Of a stretch of DNA of 64,000 nt, positions 1-11,977 are shown piece after piece. The stretch lies in the NCBI GenBank assembly GCA_008694505.1, contig VZDJ01000063.1, forward strand, positions 3,236,339 to 3,300,338. Reading direction: 5' to 3'. Every line of letters starts with the position of its first letter. Position 1 is the stretch's first letter. The stretch comes from Cyanoderma ruficeps. Its lineage: Eukaryota; Chordata; Aves; Passeriformes; Timaliidae. The position numbers and the translations under genes were made by a program. Under the pieces are notes generated by a model, which worked only from the letters and a program-made list of their open reading frames with translations, was not told the origin of the DNA and made no database searches.

Positions 1-592
1 CTGGTAATTCTCAAAATGCACCAACTTAAAACCGACTCTCCATTCATTAAAATGTTTACTAGAAAAAAAAAAATGGGAGTTTCTCTTCCAGATTACTTTC
101 TGAACTCCTTATCAAGAGATAGCAAGTCTGGATTTCTCTGAGATAACTTGAGGCTGTGAGAACAACACAACTCTCCCGGGCAGGGCTGGCCTCCCTCTGC
201 AAACCACCCTGCACCCTCCAGCCCCGGGAGAATTCCAAATATCAGCAGGGACAGAGGCCAGCAGCAGGGCTGGCTTTCACTCCCGGGGTTTCTGATAGCA
301 CAGCAATTTGTTTTCCATCCTTTATCTGCGGGTACAGGGCCTACACCTATGTGTGCTTCCTCCTCGCATTAACACCTGAGTCACCCTGAGCACATTCCCG
401 GCACAACACCAGCCTCGAGGAGCCGCTGCTGGGTGTGATCCCACAGCTGGATTTGGGCTGGGAATGCTGCCAGGAAAGGCAGGAGCACTGGGGATACAGG
501 GCAGAGCTGCCTCTGTGCCTGCAGAGCTCCCCTGGGGCAGGGATTGGGGAAATCCAGAAGGTTCCTGCAGGCACAGAGGGGTCCAGCTCTGG

Positions 593-780
593 GCTTGACT
601 CTCTCAGGGTTTAACTCTCTCAGGGTTTAACACCAGGGTTAACCCTCTCAGGGGTTGGCTCTCTCAGGGTTTAACTCTCTCAGGGTTTAACTCTCTCAGG
701 GTTTAACTCTGGGTTTAACTCTCTCAGGGTTTGACTCTCTCAGGGTTTAACTCTGGGGTTAACTCTCTCAGGGGTTAACT
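593..780 (+). repeat. Minisatellite, about 17-bp unit, ATP12A intron
   Basis: About ten degenerate copies of CTCTCTCAGGGTTTAA stand directly upstream of the acceptor of the exon at 804. The units are pyrimidine-rich and contain several CAGG motifs, so they could add decoy acceptor-like sites; the real tract (781-803) is intact. Confidence 0.85.
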
Positions 781-803
781 CTTCCTCTCTGCTCTTCCTG
801 CAG

Positions 804-905
804 GAACAAAGTCATCTGGGTGGGGATATTCTCCCAGATAGGGATTGCTTTGATTCTCACCTACGGCCTTGGACATGTCACAGCTCTGAACTTCACCCCA
901 CTCAG
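804..905 (+). CDS. ATP12A: ATP12A third-last coding exon
   Basis: Acceptor ctcttcctgCAG precedes [20 protein letters not shown]; donor CTCAG|GTGAGT follows ALNFTPLR. Length 102 (1+99+2). It encodes a late membrane helix of the pump. A minisatellite ends just upstream of its polypyrimidine tract. Confidence 0.88.
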
Positions 906-1787
906 GTGAGTTCTGGTGCAACTGAGCTTCCCCTGCCCTGCTTGTGGACACAAAACAGGACCAGAAGCCTGTGCAGCACCACTGCAGGATAAATGTTTTT
1001 TAAAAAATCATTATATTCATCACTATTTCTTGGTCAAAAAGACCATTGTTGCATCATTTCCACATTATCCTCCTAGATTTCCTACTGAAGATCCCAAAAC
1101 CCACTTGTGCGAAACCAACATTTAAATATTTCTTCATGCATCTCCAACGTTTTGTTGACCACAGACAGCATTTAACTTTTATTTTAAATAGAGCAGTCAA
1201 GTGATTTATTCCTGTGATAACACCAGGCAAAGTTTCCTCCTGAATAGGACCTGGAATTAATTAATCCAGTAACTACTTAACATTGGGAGGCTTTACACAC
1301 ACACATACATCATCAATTTGAGAGATTAATTAAGAAAAAGGGAAGAGGCCCAAGGGGGCAGATTTGTTTTAGTGGCATTAAATAGCACAGCCAGACACCC
1401 CAGAACTGCAGCTGAGTTGTTTCCAGATGTTTCTGAATGAGACTTTTGCCCTCACCCCCAGGTTCCAGTACTGGTTTGTGGCTGTGCCTTTTGCCATCCT
1501 GATTTGGGTCTACGATGAAATCCGAAAGCTGCTCATCAGGAGATACCCAGGAAGTGAGTGCATTCACTGTTCTAATTCTATTTTAATGTAATATTTTAAT
1601 TAATATTTTAATTCCATGTGGCTTTTCCTACCCTTTCATTCCCATCCCCAACCTCAGCTGACTGCTGAAAAATGAACCATTTTTTTTTCAATGATGGCTT
1701 TTCCTTTTTGAGCAAAAATAACCTTTTTTTAAAAATTATTATCCACTCCCTTCTGCAGGTTGGTGGGACAAGAACATGTATTACTGA
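804..1787 (+). CDS. ATP12A: Non-gastric H+/K+-ATPase alpha subunit, C-terminal three exons (gene-level entry)
   Basis: This is the 3' end of an X+/K+ P-type ATPase alpha subunit, an ATP-driven pump that exports H+ (or Na+) and imports K+ at the plasma membrane. Three exons (804-905, 1462-1553, 1759-1787) splice in consistent phase (2, 2, 1) and give the last 74 residues: the end of the transmembrane domain ([20 protein letters not shown], then [20 protein letters not shown]) and a basic tail ending SWWDKNMYY. From memory of the family, Na+/K+ alpha subunits end ...KETYY and gastric ATP4A ends ...DQELYY, so this tail points to ATP12A. The catalytic core lies left of the window. The assignment to the family is firm; the choice of ATP12A over a close paralogue is less so. 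Confidence 0.85.
1462..1553 (+). CDS. ATP12A: ATP12A second-last coding exon
   Basis: Acceptor ctcacccccAG, donor GGAA|GTGAGT. Length 92 (1+90+1). It encodes the last transmembrane helix [20 protein letters not shown] followed by the basic [10 protein letters not shown] segment. Confidence 0.88.
1759..1787 (+). CDS. ATP12A: ATP12A last coding exon with stop
   Basis: Acceptor cccttctgcAG, then the rest of a split Ser codon, WWDKNMYY and TGA at 1785-1787. The very short last exon with a conserved YY end is usual for this ATPase subfamily. Confidence 0.88.
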
Positions 1788-2240
1788 ACAATCCTGAGCA
1801 CAGGAGAGCTCCCTCCCCACCTGGCCCAGCCTCTGCTGCTTTCAAGTCCTGTCTGTGCAATATCAAGCCTGGATCCACCCCGTGGTGGGGTGAAGAGATT
1901 TCATGAATTCAAATGAAGAAATAAGGACTTTAGAGGCTGAGAAATGACCTCCCACTGTACTGTAAAGCCTAGAAATTGAAATGTTACCTATTTTTGTAAC
2001 TACTACGATTTTCCCTCGTTCCAAGATGGAGTTGGAGAGCACTCTGAGAGGAGAACAGTCCAAAGACAGGAATTCCACACAATCCAAGGCATTAATTTGC
2101 ACTGAAGGCGTTGTTTGCTGATTTTTGTGCTGGTAGAGAACTGAATTCCGGGCGAGTGCATACCTAGATCTGTTTTACCTTGCCACGGGTAATTGTGCTG
2201 TATAGGAAAAATTTGATAATAAAATAAGGGTTTTTTTCCA
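1788..2240 (+). other. ATP12A: ATP12A 3' UTR
   Basis: About 450 nt from the stop to just past the poly(A) signal. No repeat is evident in it. The exact cleavage point is inferred, 10-20 nt after the signal and before a T-rich stretch. Confidence 0.7.
2218..2223 (+). promoter_or_regulatory. ATP12A: Poly(A) signal AATAAA of ATP12A
   Basis: AATAAA about 430 nt after the stop, followed by a T-rich region (2230-2265), as expected for the transcript end. Confidence 0.75.
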
Positions 2241-3315
2241 GAAAACTGTTCTCTGTCTTATTTTTTATAAAAATTGAGAGAAACTGAGTGGAGCACTCAA
2301 AGAGGAAAAGAAGTGCAGCCCTGGTTTTTTTTTTTTACCCCCATTAACAGCCCAAACATTGACCCATTCCAATCAAGGTGTCCTGGAAACCAAGCCACGA
2401 CCAAAAAAGATTTGAACGTTTTTGGGATCCAAAACTCAGTGCTCACTTCCCAAAGGTGACCATCTCTGGGGCAAAATAGATATTAGGGTCATTAATTCTA
2501 AGATTAGTTAGGTACAGGTAAAATTCTTTTTGAAACCAGGCTGATATGGTCACTTTAACAAGAACCAGTAGGTCTCACTGCTTGTTTAGACAAACGATTT
2601 CTCAATTTTAAAGCAAAAAAATAAATATTTCATTGATATTGATATTGATATTTATTGATATTTCACTTGATTGATACTGATACTGACTTGATATTTCACT
2701 TTTAAATACAAGTTTTACAAAAGAAACGGGGCAGAAGGAGAACTCCTGTGGCAGCGAAGAGAAATTATCCAGGGAAGAGCTGAGGGAGGGGAAAGAGAGG
2801 GATGTTTCCCAATCCAAAGCCGTTCCCAAAAGTCCACGCCCTTCCCTGCTAGGCGACGATTTGCATTTTGTGACCTTCTTTCCTTTAAAACCCCAGTCAG
2901 GTGTCCATCAATCCCAATTAACGCACCTCAGCGCATTAATTACCCTGAGTATCAATCATCCTGAGTATCAATCATCCCGATATCAATCATCCCGGCTATC
3001 AGTGCTTTTCCTGAAGACGAGGAGCTGCCAAGGAAGGAGGAAGAGCGGCAGAAAAGGAGCCTGGAAAACAACGGGGCGTGTCTGTGCACAAATTCCAAAT
3101 GTTATCTCCGCTCCAGCAGCGGGGCTGAGCAGCCAGCCTGACTCATTTCACACCTTGGCACTCGCCGGCAGCCAGCGCTGATTGGTTTTATCTCCTGTTT
3201 AATTGATAGCAGAGATAGGAGAGGAGCTGCAGCACAGCCTGCTCTGCAGCACCCGCGCCTGGGCCAAATTTCTGCTCCAACAGGGGCGGGAAGAAGAAAG
3301 GAAAAGAGGAAGTTT
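2241..3315. other. Intergenic, no feature seen
   Basis: No exon with flanking splice sites and no element I recognise. Short low-complexity stretches (TTGATATTGATA at 2630-2700, ATCAATCATCC at 2930-3000) are the only structure. Confidence 0.6.
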
Positions 3316-3645
3316 AGGTTGGATATTAGGGGGGGAAAAAAAATCAAGGAAAAAATAATAAAGTACTGGAATGATCTGCTCGGGGAGGTGGTGGAGTCAC
3401 CATCCCTGGATGTGTTTAAGGAAAGACTGGATGTGGCACTCGGTGCCAGGGTTTGTTTGAGGTGTCAGGGCTGGGTTGGACTCGATGATCTTGGAGGTCT
3501 CTTCCAACCTGGTCACTCTGTGATCCTGTGAAATTCAGGAATTCTGTGAAATTCAGGGATTCTGTGACTCTGTGATTCTGGGATTCTGTGAAATTCGGTG
3601 TGAGTATTTCACAGAATCACAGAAATTCAGTGTGAGGGGGGAATT
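3316..3645 (+). mobile_element. CR1 LINE 3' fragment with simple tail
   Basis: 3316-3530 carries the CR1 3'-end signature: GGTTGGATATTAGG, GGAGGTGGTGGAGTCACCATCC, TGTTTAAGGAAAGACTGGATG, GTTGGACTCGATGATCTTGGAGGTC, TTCCAACCTG. It is followed by the typical ATTCTGTG-type tail (to 3645), here interleaved with GAAATTCAGG units. It is 5'-truncated, as most CR1 copies are. Confidence 0.92.
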
Positions 3646-5050
3646 TGCTGAGCCAGGAGAGAATTCAGCTGCTTTCGGTTTGTTTCTAAAGCAAAGCACA
3701 TTGTCTTGAAACCACTCATGGGAAAGATGCCTGGAGAGGTTTAGTGGGATACCCCGGGAGAGGTTGTGTGGATTGTCCAAGATTAAAAGCACGGTGGCTG
3801 CTCAGCAAAATCATCTCTGGAGTGAAAAATCTGGTTTTTTCCCGCTGGCTGAAGATCAAGTGTGCAAAGGATTCTTACAAAAAGGGACTTTCTCTTGTTG
3901 TGCTCTATCTCCTGGCAGTTATCACCTCATAAACACATCCCTGGGGAAGGACTGGAGGGTTTTGGCTCCTGGTTTTCTTCCTGGCTGTCCCCGTCGTCAC
4001 CTGGATAAAATATCAGCACTGCTGGCTGCAGCCACAGCCAACAGATTTCCCTGCCAAAACTAAAAAAAACCCACAACATAATCAGGAGGTTCTATCCACA
4101 GGACAAAACCACAGAGCCACAGGAAAGGGATTTCCCAGGATTTCAGGGCCAAGGGACAGGGTGGCAGCTGGAGCACTGGAAATAATCTGGCTTCATCGTT
4201 GTATTTCCAGGAATATTCTTTTAAATACCACAAACCACTCAGCCCCTGGGAAATGCAGCGTCAGGGGGAACTTTGGCTGCTCTGGGCCAAGGAAGAGTCA
4301 AATAAAGAAACGGGAAGAAACAAAGCAATGCAAGCTGGAAAAAAAACTCAGCAGCAGAAGAGGTGGGGGGGAAAGAAGGAAATTTTGAGAGGAAAACTTA
4401 AAAGCTGGATGTGATCCATCGATTTAAACAGCAACATATGCTCCTGGGAGGAGAGCAAAAGCATTCTGTCTCCTGTCATGGCAACTGGGAACTGCCACAC
4501 GAGTGTCTCTGTGCAAGGGTGTGGGGAGGAACTGCAGCCTGCCGTTTCCCAGATCTAGAACGAGAATCCCCATATTCTAGGGGGGAAAAGCCACTTAGAA
4601 GATCAGTAACAGAAAAAAAATTTTAAAAAAGGTAGTGAAAGGCAGCTGATTATCTGGAGCAAACACCTCAAACCCAGCAAATGCTTCTGGAACAGTTTGT
4701 ACCTGTAGGGTCGGTTTTGTTTTTAACAAGGGTTGACAACAGATGCTCCTTTGTGTTTCAAATGTCTCTTTGTCACAGCTCTCCTCAAAGGCTGAGAGAG
4801 ATCTGTATTCACCCTGAGAGCTCTGAATGTTCCCTGAGAGCTCTGGAGCTTGGCTGCCCGTGACTCAATCACACCGATATCTCCCCGAGATGACAAAATG
4901 TTCTTTGCCATCTGCTTTACCCTATCCACGCCTGAGCAGAGAGCTGGGATCAGAGGTTTGCAAAGAAATCAGAATATTTACGTCATTTTCAACAAGGGCA
5001 GAGCCCGTGAACGCCTAAAGACAGATTGGCTGTCTCTGAATCTCAGAGAC
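3646..5050. other. Intergenic, no gene seen
   Basis: Short open frames occur on both strands, but none has splice sites or a recognisable product. Confidence 0.55.
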
Positions 5051-5190
5051 TTTCCAGAGTTACAAAAGGAGAAGGGACAGAAAGGAATTTCCTGGAGTTA
5101 CATAAGGAAAACAGACAGAGAGGAACTTTCCGGAGTTACAAAAGGAAAAATGGACAAAAAGGAACTTCCCAGAGTTACAAAAGCAAACTA
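5051..5190 (+). repeat. Minisatellite, about 39-bp unit
   Basis: Four degenerate copies of a unit built around AGAGTTACAAAAGGA...GACAGAAAGGAA. The period is a multiple of three, so an open frame runs through all copies on the + strand. I see no sign that it is translated. Confidence 0.75.
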
Positions 5191-5866
5191 GGCCAGAGGA
5201 ATGGGAGGAATGAACCCTGCACCTGCCCATGGGGCTGCTGGAACCAGCAGGGCTGGGAACTGCTGCCCAGGACAGCACGAACAGGGAACAGCAGCAGGAC
5301 CTCCCTGCCCAGTGTTGACACCAGATTAGGGCAGGAGGTTGTGGGACCTGATGCAAGAGAATGTGGAACAGGACCCAGTTTTAACCCCATAAACTCAGGG
5401 AGCACTGCAGGGCTCAGGTTAATCATGAGAAGTGCAGAGAAGATGATAAAATCCAGCTGCAAACTCAAATACAGGTAACAAGGGAAGGTACAAAGGCACC
5501 TTCCCCCCAGGCTCAGAACAGGTTTTTAAGTAGCAGCATCACAAATCAATTCTCCCACTTAGTGCTGCATCATTTATTCCCTTTAATCTGCTTTGCCTCC
5601 CATTTGTGAGCAGGTTAAAGATGCTCATCATGGCATCTTCGCGTCCCGGGGGCTCCCCGATCAGAAATCTTAGAGAGGTTTAGTTAAATTCCAAATCTGG
5701 GCAGAATAAACACATTATAATCCAAAATCTGTATAACTGAGCTGGCAATCTCCTTATACGATAGCTGGGAAGGAAGAGAATTTGTTTTCCAGGTCAGGTT
5801 TGTGTTTTTCATTCAGCCTCACACAGAACATTCAACCTTAGATGTTTTTTTTACTACTAGACACAT
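5191..5866. other. Intergenic, no feature seen
   Basis: No coding or repeat signal recognised. Confidence 0.5.
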
Positions 5867-5890
5867 TACTATTATTATTNNNNNNNNNNN

Positions 5891-5924
<34 letters not shown>

Positions 5925-5930
5925 GTAAGG
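5867..5930. repeat. ATT microsatellite with assembly gap
   Basis: Perfect ATT/TAT repeats on both sides of 11 Ns (5880-5890). The gap is probably an unresolved repeat length. Confidence 0.9.
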
Positions 5931-8065
5931 GTAGGAAAACATGTATGAACAAATGAATCACGAGAAATACAAGAAATACTCCTGTGCTAAATAATAAACA
6001 GAAAATGCAATTCCTCCACTAATCTCCCACTTGTACATCCCACAAATCAGTTCTGCAGCCTCAGCACGAGCTGACATTGCTCTCAGCCAGGTAAAAGCAA
6101 TTTATTTATTATTAGTTTATTATTAAGATGTGCAATGGAGTGCATCAGATTTTGAACCCTTCAAGCAGGGTGGTTTTTTGGTTTTTTTTTTCCTGCTACA
6201 ATTGCACTCCAAGCAAACCAAGAGTTAATTCCCCAGCTCATAAAATGAGAAATATCTCCTGAGCACAAGACCCTTCCTTGCTCCAGCCTCAGCCAGACTG
6301 GGCAGGTCTGATGTCCCTGCTGATTGCCCTGAGCTTCACATCACAGCTCTCCTTCATCTCCTTCTGCTGAACAACATTTTCCTGCCACAGTTTCCTCCAG
6401 TTTGAACCAGCTCTCTGCTCTCTCAGCTCCAAAAAAATCCCAGCATTTTCCCCTTTCACCTCGAAAATCCTGGCACTTTCACCTCGAAAATCCTGGCACT
6501 TTCACCTCAAAAATCCCAGCAATTTCCCCTTTCACCTGAGTGTCCCTGACAATTCCTGCAGGCTGGTGAGGAGCCAGGAAAGGGAGAGCTGGCTCAGGGC
6601 GAAGGGAAAAGGGAGAATTGGAGGCCAAAACTTTGTGCAATGCAGCTGTGAAATTCTGTGTGGGGGTGGTGAGTTGTGCCGGCTGCTCTGAGTCTCGACC
6701 CTCAAAAATCTGTTCATGGCAAGGCTCCATGCTGGAGTTGGTGGGATTTTAGGTTTTCCTTCCTCACACAGATGTTTGGAGTGAGTCAGAGTTTATCCTG
6801 GAGTGAGTCAAGCTCCTATAAAATAATTCCTGCCCTCCATCAGAGCTGTGTGAGGGCTGAATTCCTGTGTGTGGCAGGGCTGGATTTCCCCCTGTGATCA
6901 AACCCCAAATTGATTTTGGCGGCAGCAGCAGAGCCACGTGTGTTTTCTCTGTGGTGTGGAGAATTTCCAGTGGCACCTGCAGAGCACCTTCCCTCCCCCG
7001 GAACTCAGCCTTGCAGCCCTCCTGAGGGACACTGAACGTGACCAAAAAACCTGGGAATGCCCCAGATTGCATTTTAACCACAGAATCTGATCCAAGATAT
7101 GAAGAACTGAGAGAATTTGTGATGTTGAGGCTACAGAGAGAGTTACAGGGATACAGTAAAGGTTTGTGTTCTATAAAGTGAGGGTGTCTGAACTTGTAGG
7201 GAGGAGTTCGCCTTTTCAAATAAAAACTGCAGCCAAATTATACATTGAAAACTCTTTTTAAAATTTTTTTTTTAATCTGATGCAGCACCTCCAGTGCAAG
7301 AAATCCCTTTGGCAGACAGCAGGGCACTCCTGACCCGTGTTTATCTGTGCCAGGGGAGGAAGGAAAACGCAGAAATTCATTCTCATGCAAACGTTTGCAG
7401 ACAGCTGTTCTCACCGAGGCATCAAGAGCCACTGGAAATGGGACAGGTCACAAGGATGCTGAAAAGTCACAGCCAGCTCACAGCCTGGATTTGTTCCTGC
7501 AATTCCAGAGGTCACTGGGATGGCCACTCCTGAGGGCAGCCCCTTCTCTGAGGGTGTGTGGTGCAGCAAAGTAAACTCACACCAGCACACGGGCAAACTG
7601 CGAGGAGAGAGACAGCACTCCACGGAAAAAATGGGATTATTCTGCCACTCTTGGGCCTTCACACCCTCTCAGGAATTTCTTTAGCACTACACCCTGTTCT
7701 ACAGAGACCCCACTGAGCTGTTCCCAAACTGGCTGACAGCTCCCCCCAAACCGGCTGCATTAATTCCTCCTGATTCCAGAATCTTTCTCCGAGGGAAAAC
7801 CCCTCCTCCTCAGTCATGCCCTATTTCACCTGCCTGAACTAGGTCAGTTCATGGACTTTTCCCCAAAACATTCTTTTGCAAGGAGTGAAAAACTGGTCCA
7901 GACCCACCAGCAGGAAGGACCTCCCCAGGAGCAGGTATTTTCTGGCAGCTCTGCACACCCCATAATCACCCAACCCATCAAATTCCAGGCAGCAGCAGCA
8001 GCAGCAAGATTGCATTTGTGACAACACTCAACTCCTTGCTCAGACCACGACTGAGCTGCCTTCAA
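5931..8065. other. Intergenic, mostly unique
   Basis: A short 24-bp tandem repeat (AAAATCCTGGCACTTTCACCTC, about four copies) lies at 6440-6535. Nothing else is recognised; open frames here lack splice sites and similarity. Confidence 0.5.
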
Positions 8066-8071
8066 CTCCAC

Positions 8072-8375
8072 TGTAGCCCTGGTTCTGTCCCTGAAATATT
8101 TGGATTTTCTGAAATTCTTTTCCCAGGGAATTTTCTGTAAACAGGAGAAATGTTTTTGTAACTGTAACTTTGTTATTCATTCCTTTCCCCAGGAGGGATT
8201 TCTTCTTGATGTCCCTCTGCTCTGACCAATGTGAGTGAAGAGGTTTGTCTTTGTGTCACCAATCAGATTGGTCTGTGTGAAATAGTATAAAAGGGAGACA
8301 CATCCCCCAAAAAAAGGAGTCATTTTCAGCCTTCTGAAGTCAGAGTCTGTGTCATTGTGGTGTAAATCAATGTCA
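8072..8375 (+). mobile_element. Solo LTR, family B copy 1
   Basis: Begins TGTAGCCCTGG and ends in TGTCA, with a TATA-like GTATAAAAGG and the family's terminal TGTGGTGTAAA. A perfect 6-bp target duplication CTCCAC stands at 8066-8071 and 8376-8381. Related copies lie at 15573, 20411 and 57800. No internal retroviral sequence is attached. Confidence 0.88.
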
Positions 8376-8381
8376 CTCCAC

Positions 8382-9655
8382 AACACAAAAGTCTTCTTCC
8401 AGTTTGAAAATGAATTTCGATTCTGAAGGTGCAAAACGCGAGGCCATGGATGAAACCCAAATGAGCACAGAAATTGCAGATATTTACCCCCAGCAGATTC
8501 CCTGGATTCATTTTATAAAAGACACAAAAAACCTTCCCAGGAGGAGGGGGCAGGACACCAGAGCCATTCCCAGAGAGCAGCAGAGACGGGCAATGAGCAA
8601 ATTCAGCCTCTAACTCTGTTTAACTCCCTGCAAGAACACAACCCCCTGGAGCTGCCTGCAGGGCCAAAATCAGAATTCTCACTCCAGCAAGACTCACCAG
8701 CCCTAAAGGAGAAGCCTTTCCTGTTGCCAAGGGGAATAAATGTTCTTCAGCACAAGGGATGTGCAGTGAGGTGCAAAATAGGCAGAAAAGATTAAAAAAA
8801 AATATATATATAAATGGCAAGGGATTTCTGTGCCAAAGGAAGTGGCTTGGGCAGCTGGGAAATCTCTGCCCTGCAAGGCACCAAACCACACCTGGGGTCT
8901 GTCCAGCTGAACTGGGCCTTTTATAGCCCCAAGGAAAACAGATTTGGTACCAGCTCTGACAGAAATAGCCGGGCCTTCAGCTCCACACACAGCTCAGTTT
9001 ATGGCTCAGCCTCTGGGCCTACAAATTTCACCTCAAAAAACCCCTATAACTGCCCTTTTATACATGATGGTATTACCCCACTGTTAGATCAATAGGCCAA
9101 TCTCATTCCAGGCTCAGGGGGATAAAATAAAAGGTATTTTATCAGTCACCTGCTGCCAGCAGGCAAGAAACCTCCTAATCTCCTTATCGTGACAATAAAA
9201 ATATTGGTGGCGGCTGCATTATTTATTTTTTCCAAGCTCTGATTTCTTCGGCCATTCCAGCCCTGTGTATTCTCCATGCTTCTCCAGCCACCACTCTCGT
9301 AAAACTGGGGAAAAAAAGAGAAAACTTTTGGGGCTGTGCAACTGAGAAATGACAGGAAAAGCCACATTGTTGTGTGCAGGCCTTGCTTCTAAAGCAGGAA
9401 TTCCTACCCTGGCCATGTCTGGAGCCCTGTGAGGCTGCTCCCCTCTCCCAGAGCAGGATTTCTGATGGAGCAGTGAAATTTATCCAGGGTAAATTCAAAA
9501 TCTCACTGATTTTCTGACAGGTTTGCAAATCAGAGCGAGCACTTCAACAGCAACAGCCCTGAAGCGTGAATCCTAAACAAAGCACAAAATGCATTCAGCA
9601 GAGTCCTGGCAGCTGTGGGGATGGGGAGAAAGAGGGACAGAGGAAGGATTCCAAG
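8382..9655. other. Intergenic, no gene seen
   Basis: A short TA-rich stretch at 8798-8815; otherwise nothing recognised. Confidence 0.5.
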
Positions 9656-10189
9656 TGATGCCCTAAGTTTGTGCTTTCATGTATTTCAGGTTCTGTGCTG
9701 CCCAGGGGGGCAGCTCTGAGCTCACAGTCAGTGTCACTCAGCTCTGCACACAGCAGGGACACAAAACAAATCCTTTTCCTGCTGCTCACCAAGGACAACT
9801 GGGACAAGTCCTCAGGCCCAAAAGCACAAACAAGGGTGGGCTGAAGGGAGAAAACAAGAAGGATGGGACTTCATAATCTGCAGCTTTAACTGGACAATTA
9901 AACCCCAATACGCAAACGGACCAAAACTTATGAAAGTGTGAGGCCTTGTGACCGGGCGGCCATTTTGTGTTAAATTTATGACCCTTGTGTGACCATTTTG
10001 TGACCATTTTGTGTCAAATTTGTGACCATTATGTGTCCATTTTGTGACCATTTTGGGTCCACTTTGGTTGTAGCCCTGGCCAGGCTCCTGCCCTGCCCAA
10101 GGTGTACCTTAAAGGCCTTTCAATAAATATCTGCTTTATTCTCCGGCTCTGTCCAGTCTCTGTTCCAGCTCAGCCTCCCCAAGGCATCA
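9656..10189 (+). mobile_element. Solo LTR, family D copy 1
   Basis: TGATGCCCTAAG...AAGGCATCA, with CAATAAATATC as poly(A) signal near 10120 and an internal array of CCATTTTGTGA units (9960-10075). A second copy lies at 27963-28496, and the two agree over most of their length. Confidence 0.8.
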
Positions 10190-11524
10190 CAAAGGGATGG
10201 GAGCACATGGTTGTGGAACAGCCCAGGAGAAGTTCTGCACAAATTAAAACCAGAATATTTTAATGGAGCAACTGAGATCCACAGCAGGGAATTCCCCCAA
10301 AGCAGAAAGCTCGATATCCCCCAGAACCTGGAGGCTTTCCTTACTTCTCTGAGGGGAAAAAATGCTGCCAGAGAGGCAGGGAAGGGGGAGACTTGGAGCT
10401 GAGAGCACTCCCAGCAGGGCCTGCAGCTGGTTCTGAGCTGGGCTCTGCTCTGCCTGCAGGGAGGGCTGGAGCAGCTCTGCTTCTGTGGCACAAAGAGGAG
10501 GAAAAACACACCCAGACTGCTATTTTCTGAAGATGCTTGCAGCACTGGGTCCCTGCAGCCTTTTCCTTTTTTAACAGAAGAGGATGCTCAGTGAGAATTT
10601 CAATGCGTGAGGCAAGAAATGTGAGCACAGCACTGGCCGGGGTAGAGCCGAAGCAGTGGCAGGCTGGGCCCAGAGGCACCAGAGCACAGAGGTCACATCA
10701 AAGCCTTGCAGAAAGCAAACTGGAGACAGCAAAAGCTTTTGCAGACTCCCCTGGTCACAAGGAGCATCAGAGTCAGGTCACTGCTTTAACCAAAAAACAC
10801 TAAGCACAAAAAAATCCCCCCAGTGCAGTGACATCCTTTCACATTATTCCAGTCTAAAACTGACAATTCCTAAATTTCAGCCTTTTTTGAGCTTCCATTG
10901 GATCTAATTTGATAATTACCACTATTTTCACTGTCTCTAGAAACCCAAATCTTTCCAGTAAAACCATATTTTTCCCCATGCAGTGTTTTGTTTTTCCCCC
11001 ACAAATAAAGCCACCCCAAATGACTGACTGAAGGGTAAAGTACACTTTAAAAGTAATTTCCTATGGGATTTTAACAGCTGATAACTGAAGCCCAGACAGG
11101 GATTTTATGGCAGGAAAATTGATCTGTGTCTGCCTGGCACATAAAGGAGGTGTCTGTGACCTGAGAGGGCTGAAACAGCTTTTTTTTTTATGGGTCCTGG
11201 GAGTTACAATGCTGTCACACAGAGAGGGGTCACTGGGTGTGCTGGCAGGGATGATCCACCTGCACGGAGCCTTTCATCCGAGGAGCTTCCCAGCCCTGAA
11301 CCCCTGCCAGCTCTGCAGCCATGGTGATGTCATGTTGTCACTTGGCTCCAGTCACCTAAAAACCAAGTGTGAACCTGTGCCAACAGTCCCAACAACCTCA
11401 GATCCAATTCTCCACCAGTCCCAGATGCTTCCAAGGCACAAATTGGGCAGCTGTAGCAGCAGAACCAGAGAGAGCAGCAGCTTGGGGCAGATTCCCTCTG
11501 CCCAGGCAGGTCCTGCAGTGAGGT
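10190..11524. other. Intergenic, no gene seen
   Basis: The longest open frame (11107-11538, +) ends inside the neighbouring LTR and has no coding hallmark. Confidence 0.5.
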
Positions 11525-11977
11525 TGATGCTTTTTTAGGATTTGAGCTTTTCTGTTTTCCATCTATCTGTAATCCTGAAGTTCTTTAGGTGTGGAACTCT
11601 AAACTCCACACACAGTGTGAGCTGCTGCTTCTCCATTTTGCTCAGAAACAACAATTCCTCTCCAGGCCTGGCAGTCAGGGACACCTCACTGCCTCAGGCC
11701 TGAGAGATGGAAACAAAAGGGAGTTGGGGGCAGCAAACTTGGGGTAAATGTCTTCATTACCTGAAGCTGGAAGTGGAAGATTGAACCCCCAATGTGCAAA
11801 TGGACCAAACTGATCAAAGTGTGCAAACCCGTGACCATTGTCCATTTTGGGTGCAGCCCCTGGGGGGCTTTGTCGGCCCTAAATGTACCTGAAGGCCCTT
11901 CAATAAATACAACTGCTTTTTATTCTCTTAATTTTATCTGGCCTCTGCTTTTAGATAAGCTCAAAAAGACATTACCA
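11525..11977 (+). mobile_element. Solo LTR, family C copy 1
   Basis: Begins TGATGCTTTTTTAGG, contains CAATGTGCAAATGGACCAAACTGATCAAAG and the poly(A) signal CAATAAATACAAC, and ends near TCAAAAAGACATTA. The same family is found on the - strand at 35728, 36010 and 49408. Confidence 0.78.

Noticed and set aside
11107..11538. 143-codon + strand open frame starting with a plausible Met
   Set aside because: Ends in a solo LTR and has no recognisable domain or splice context.
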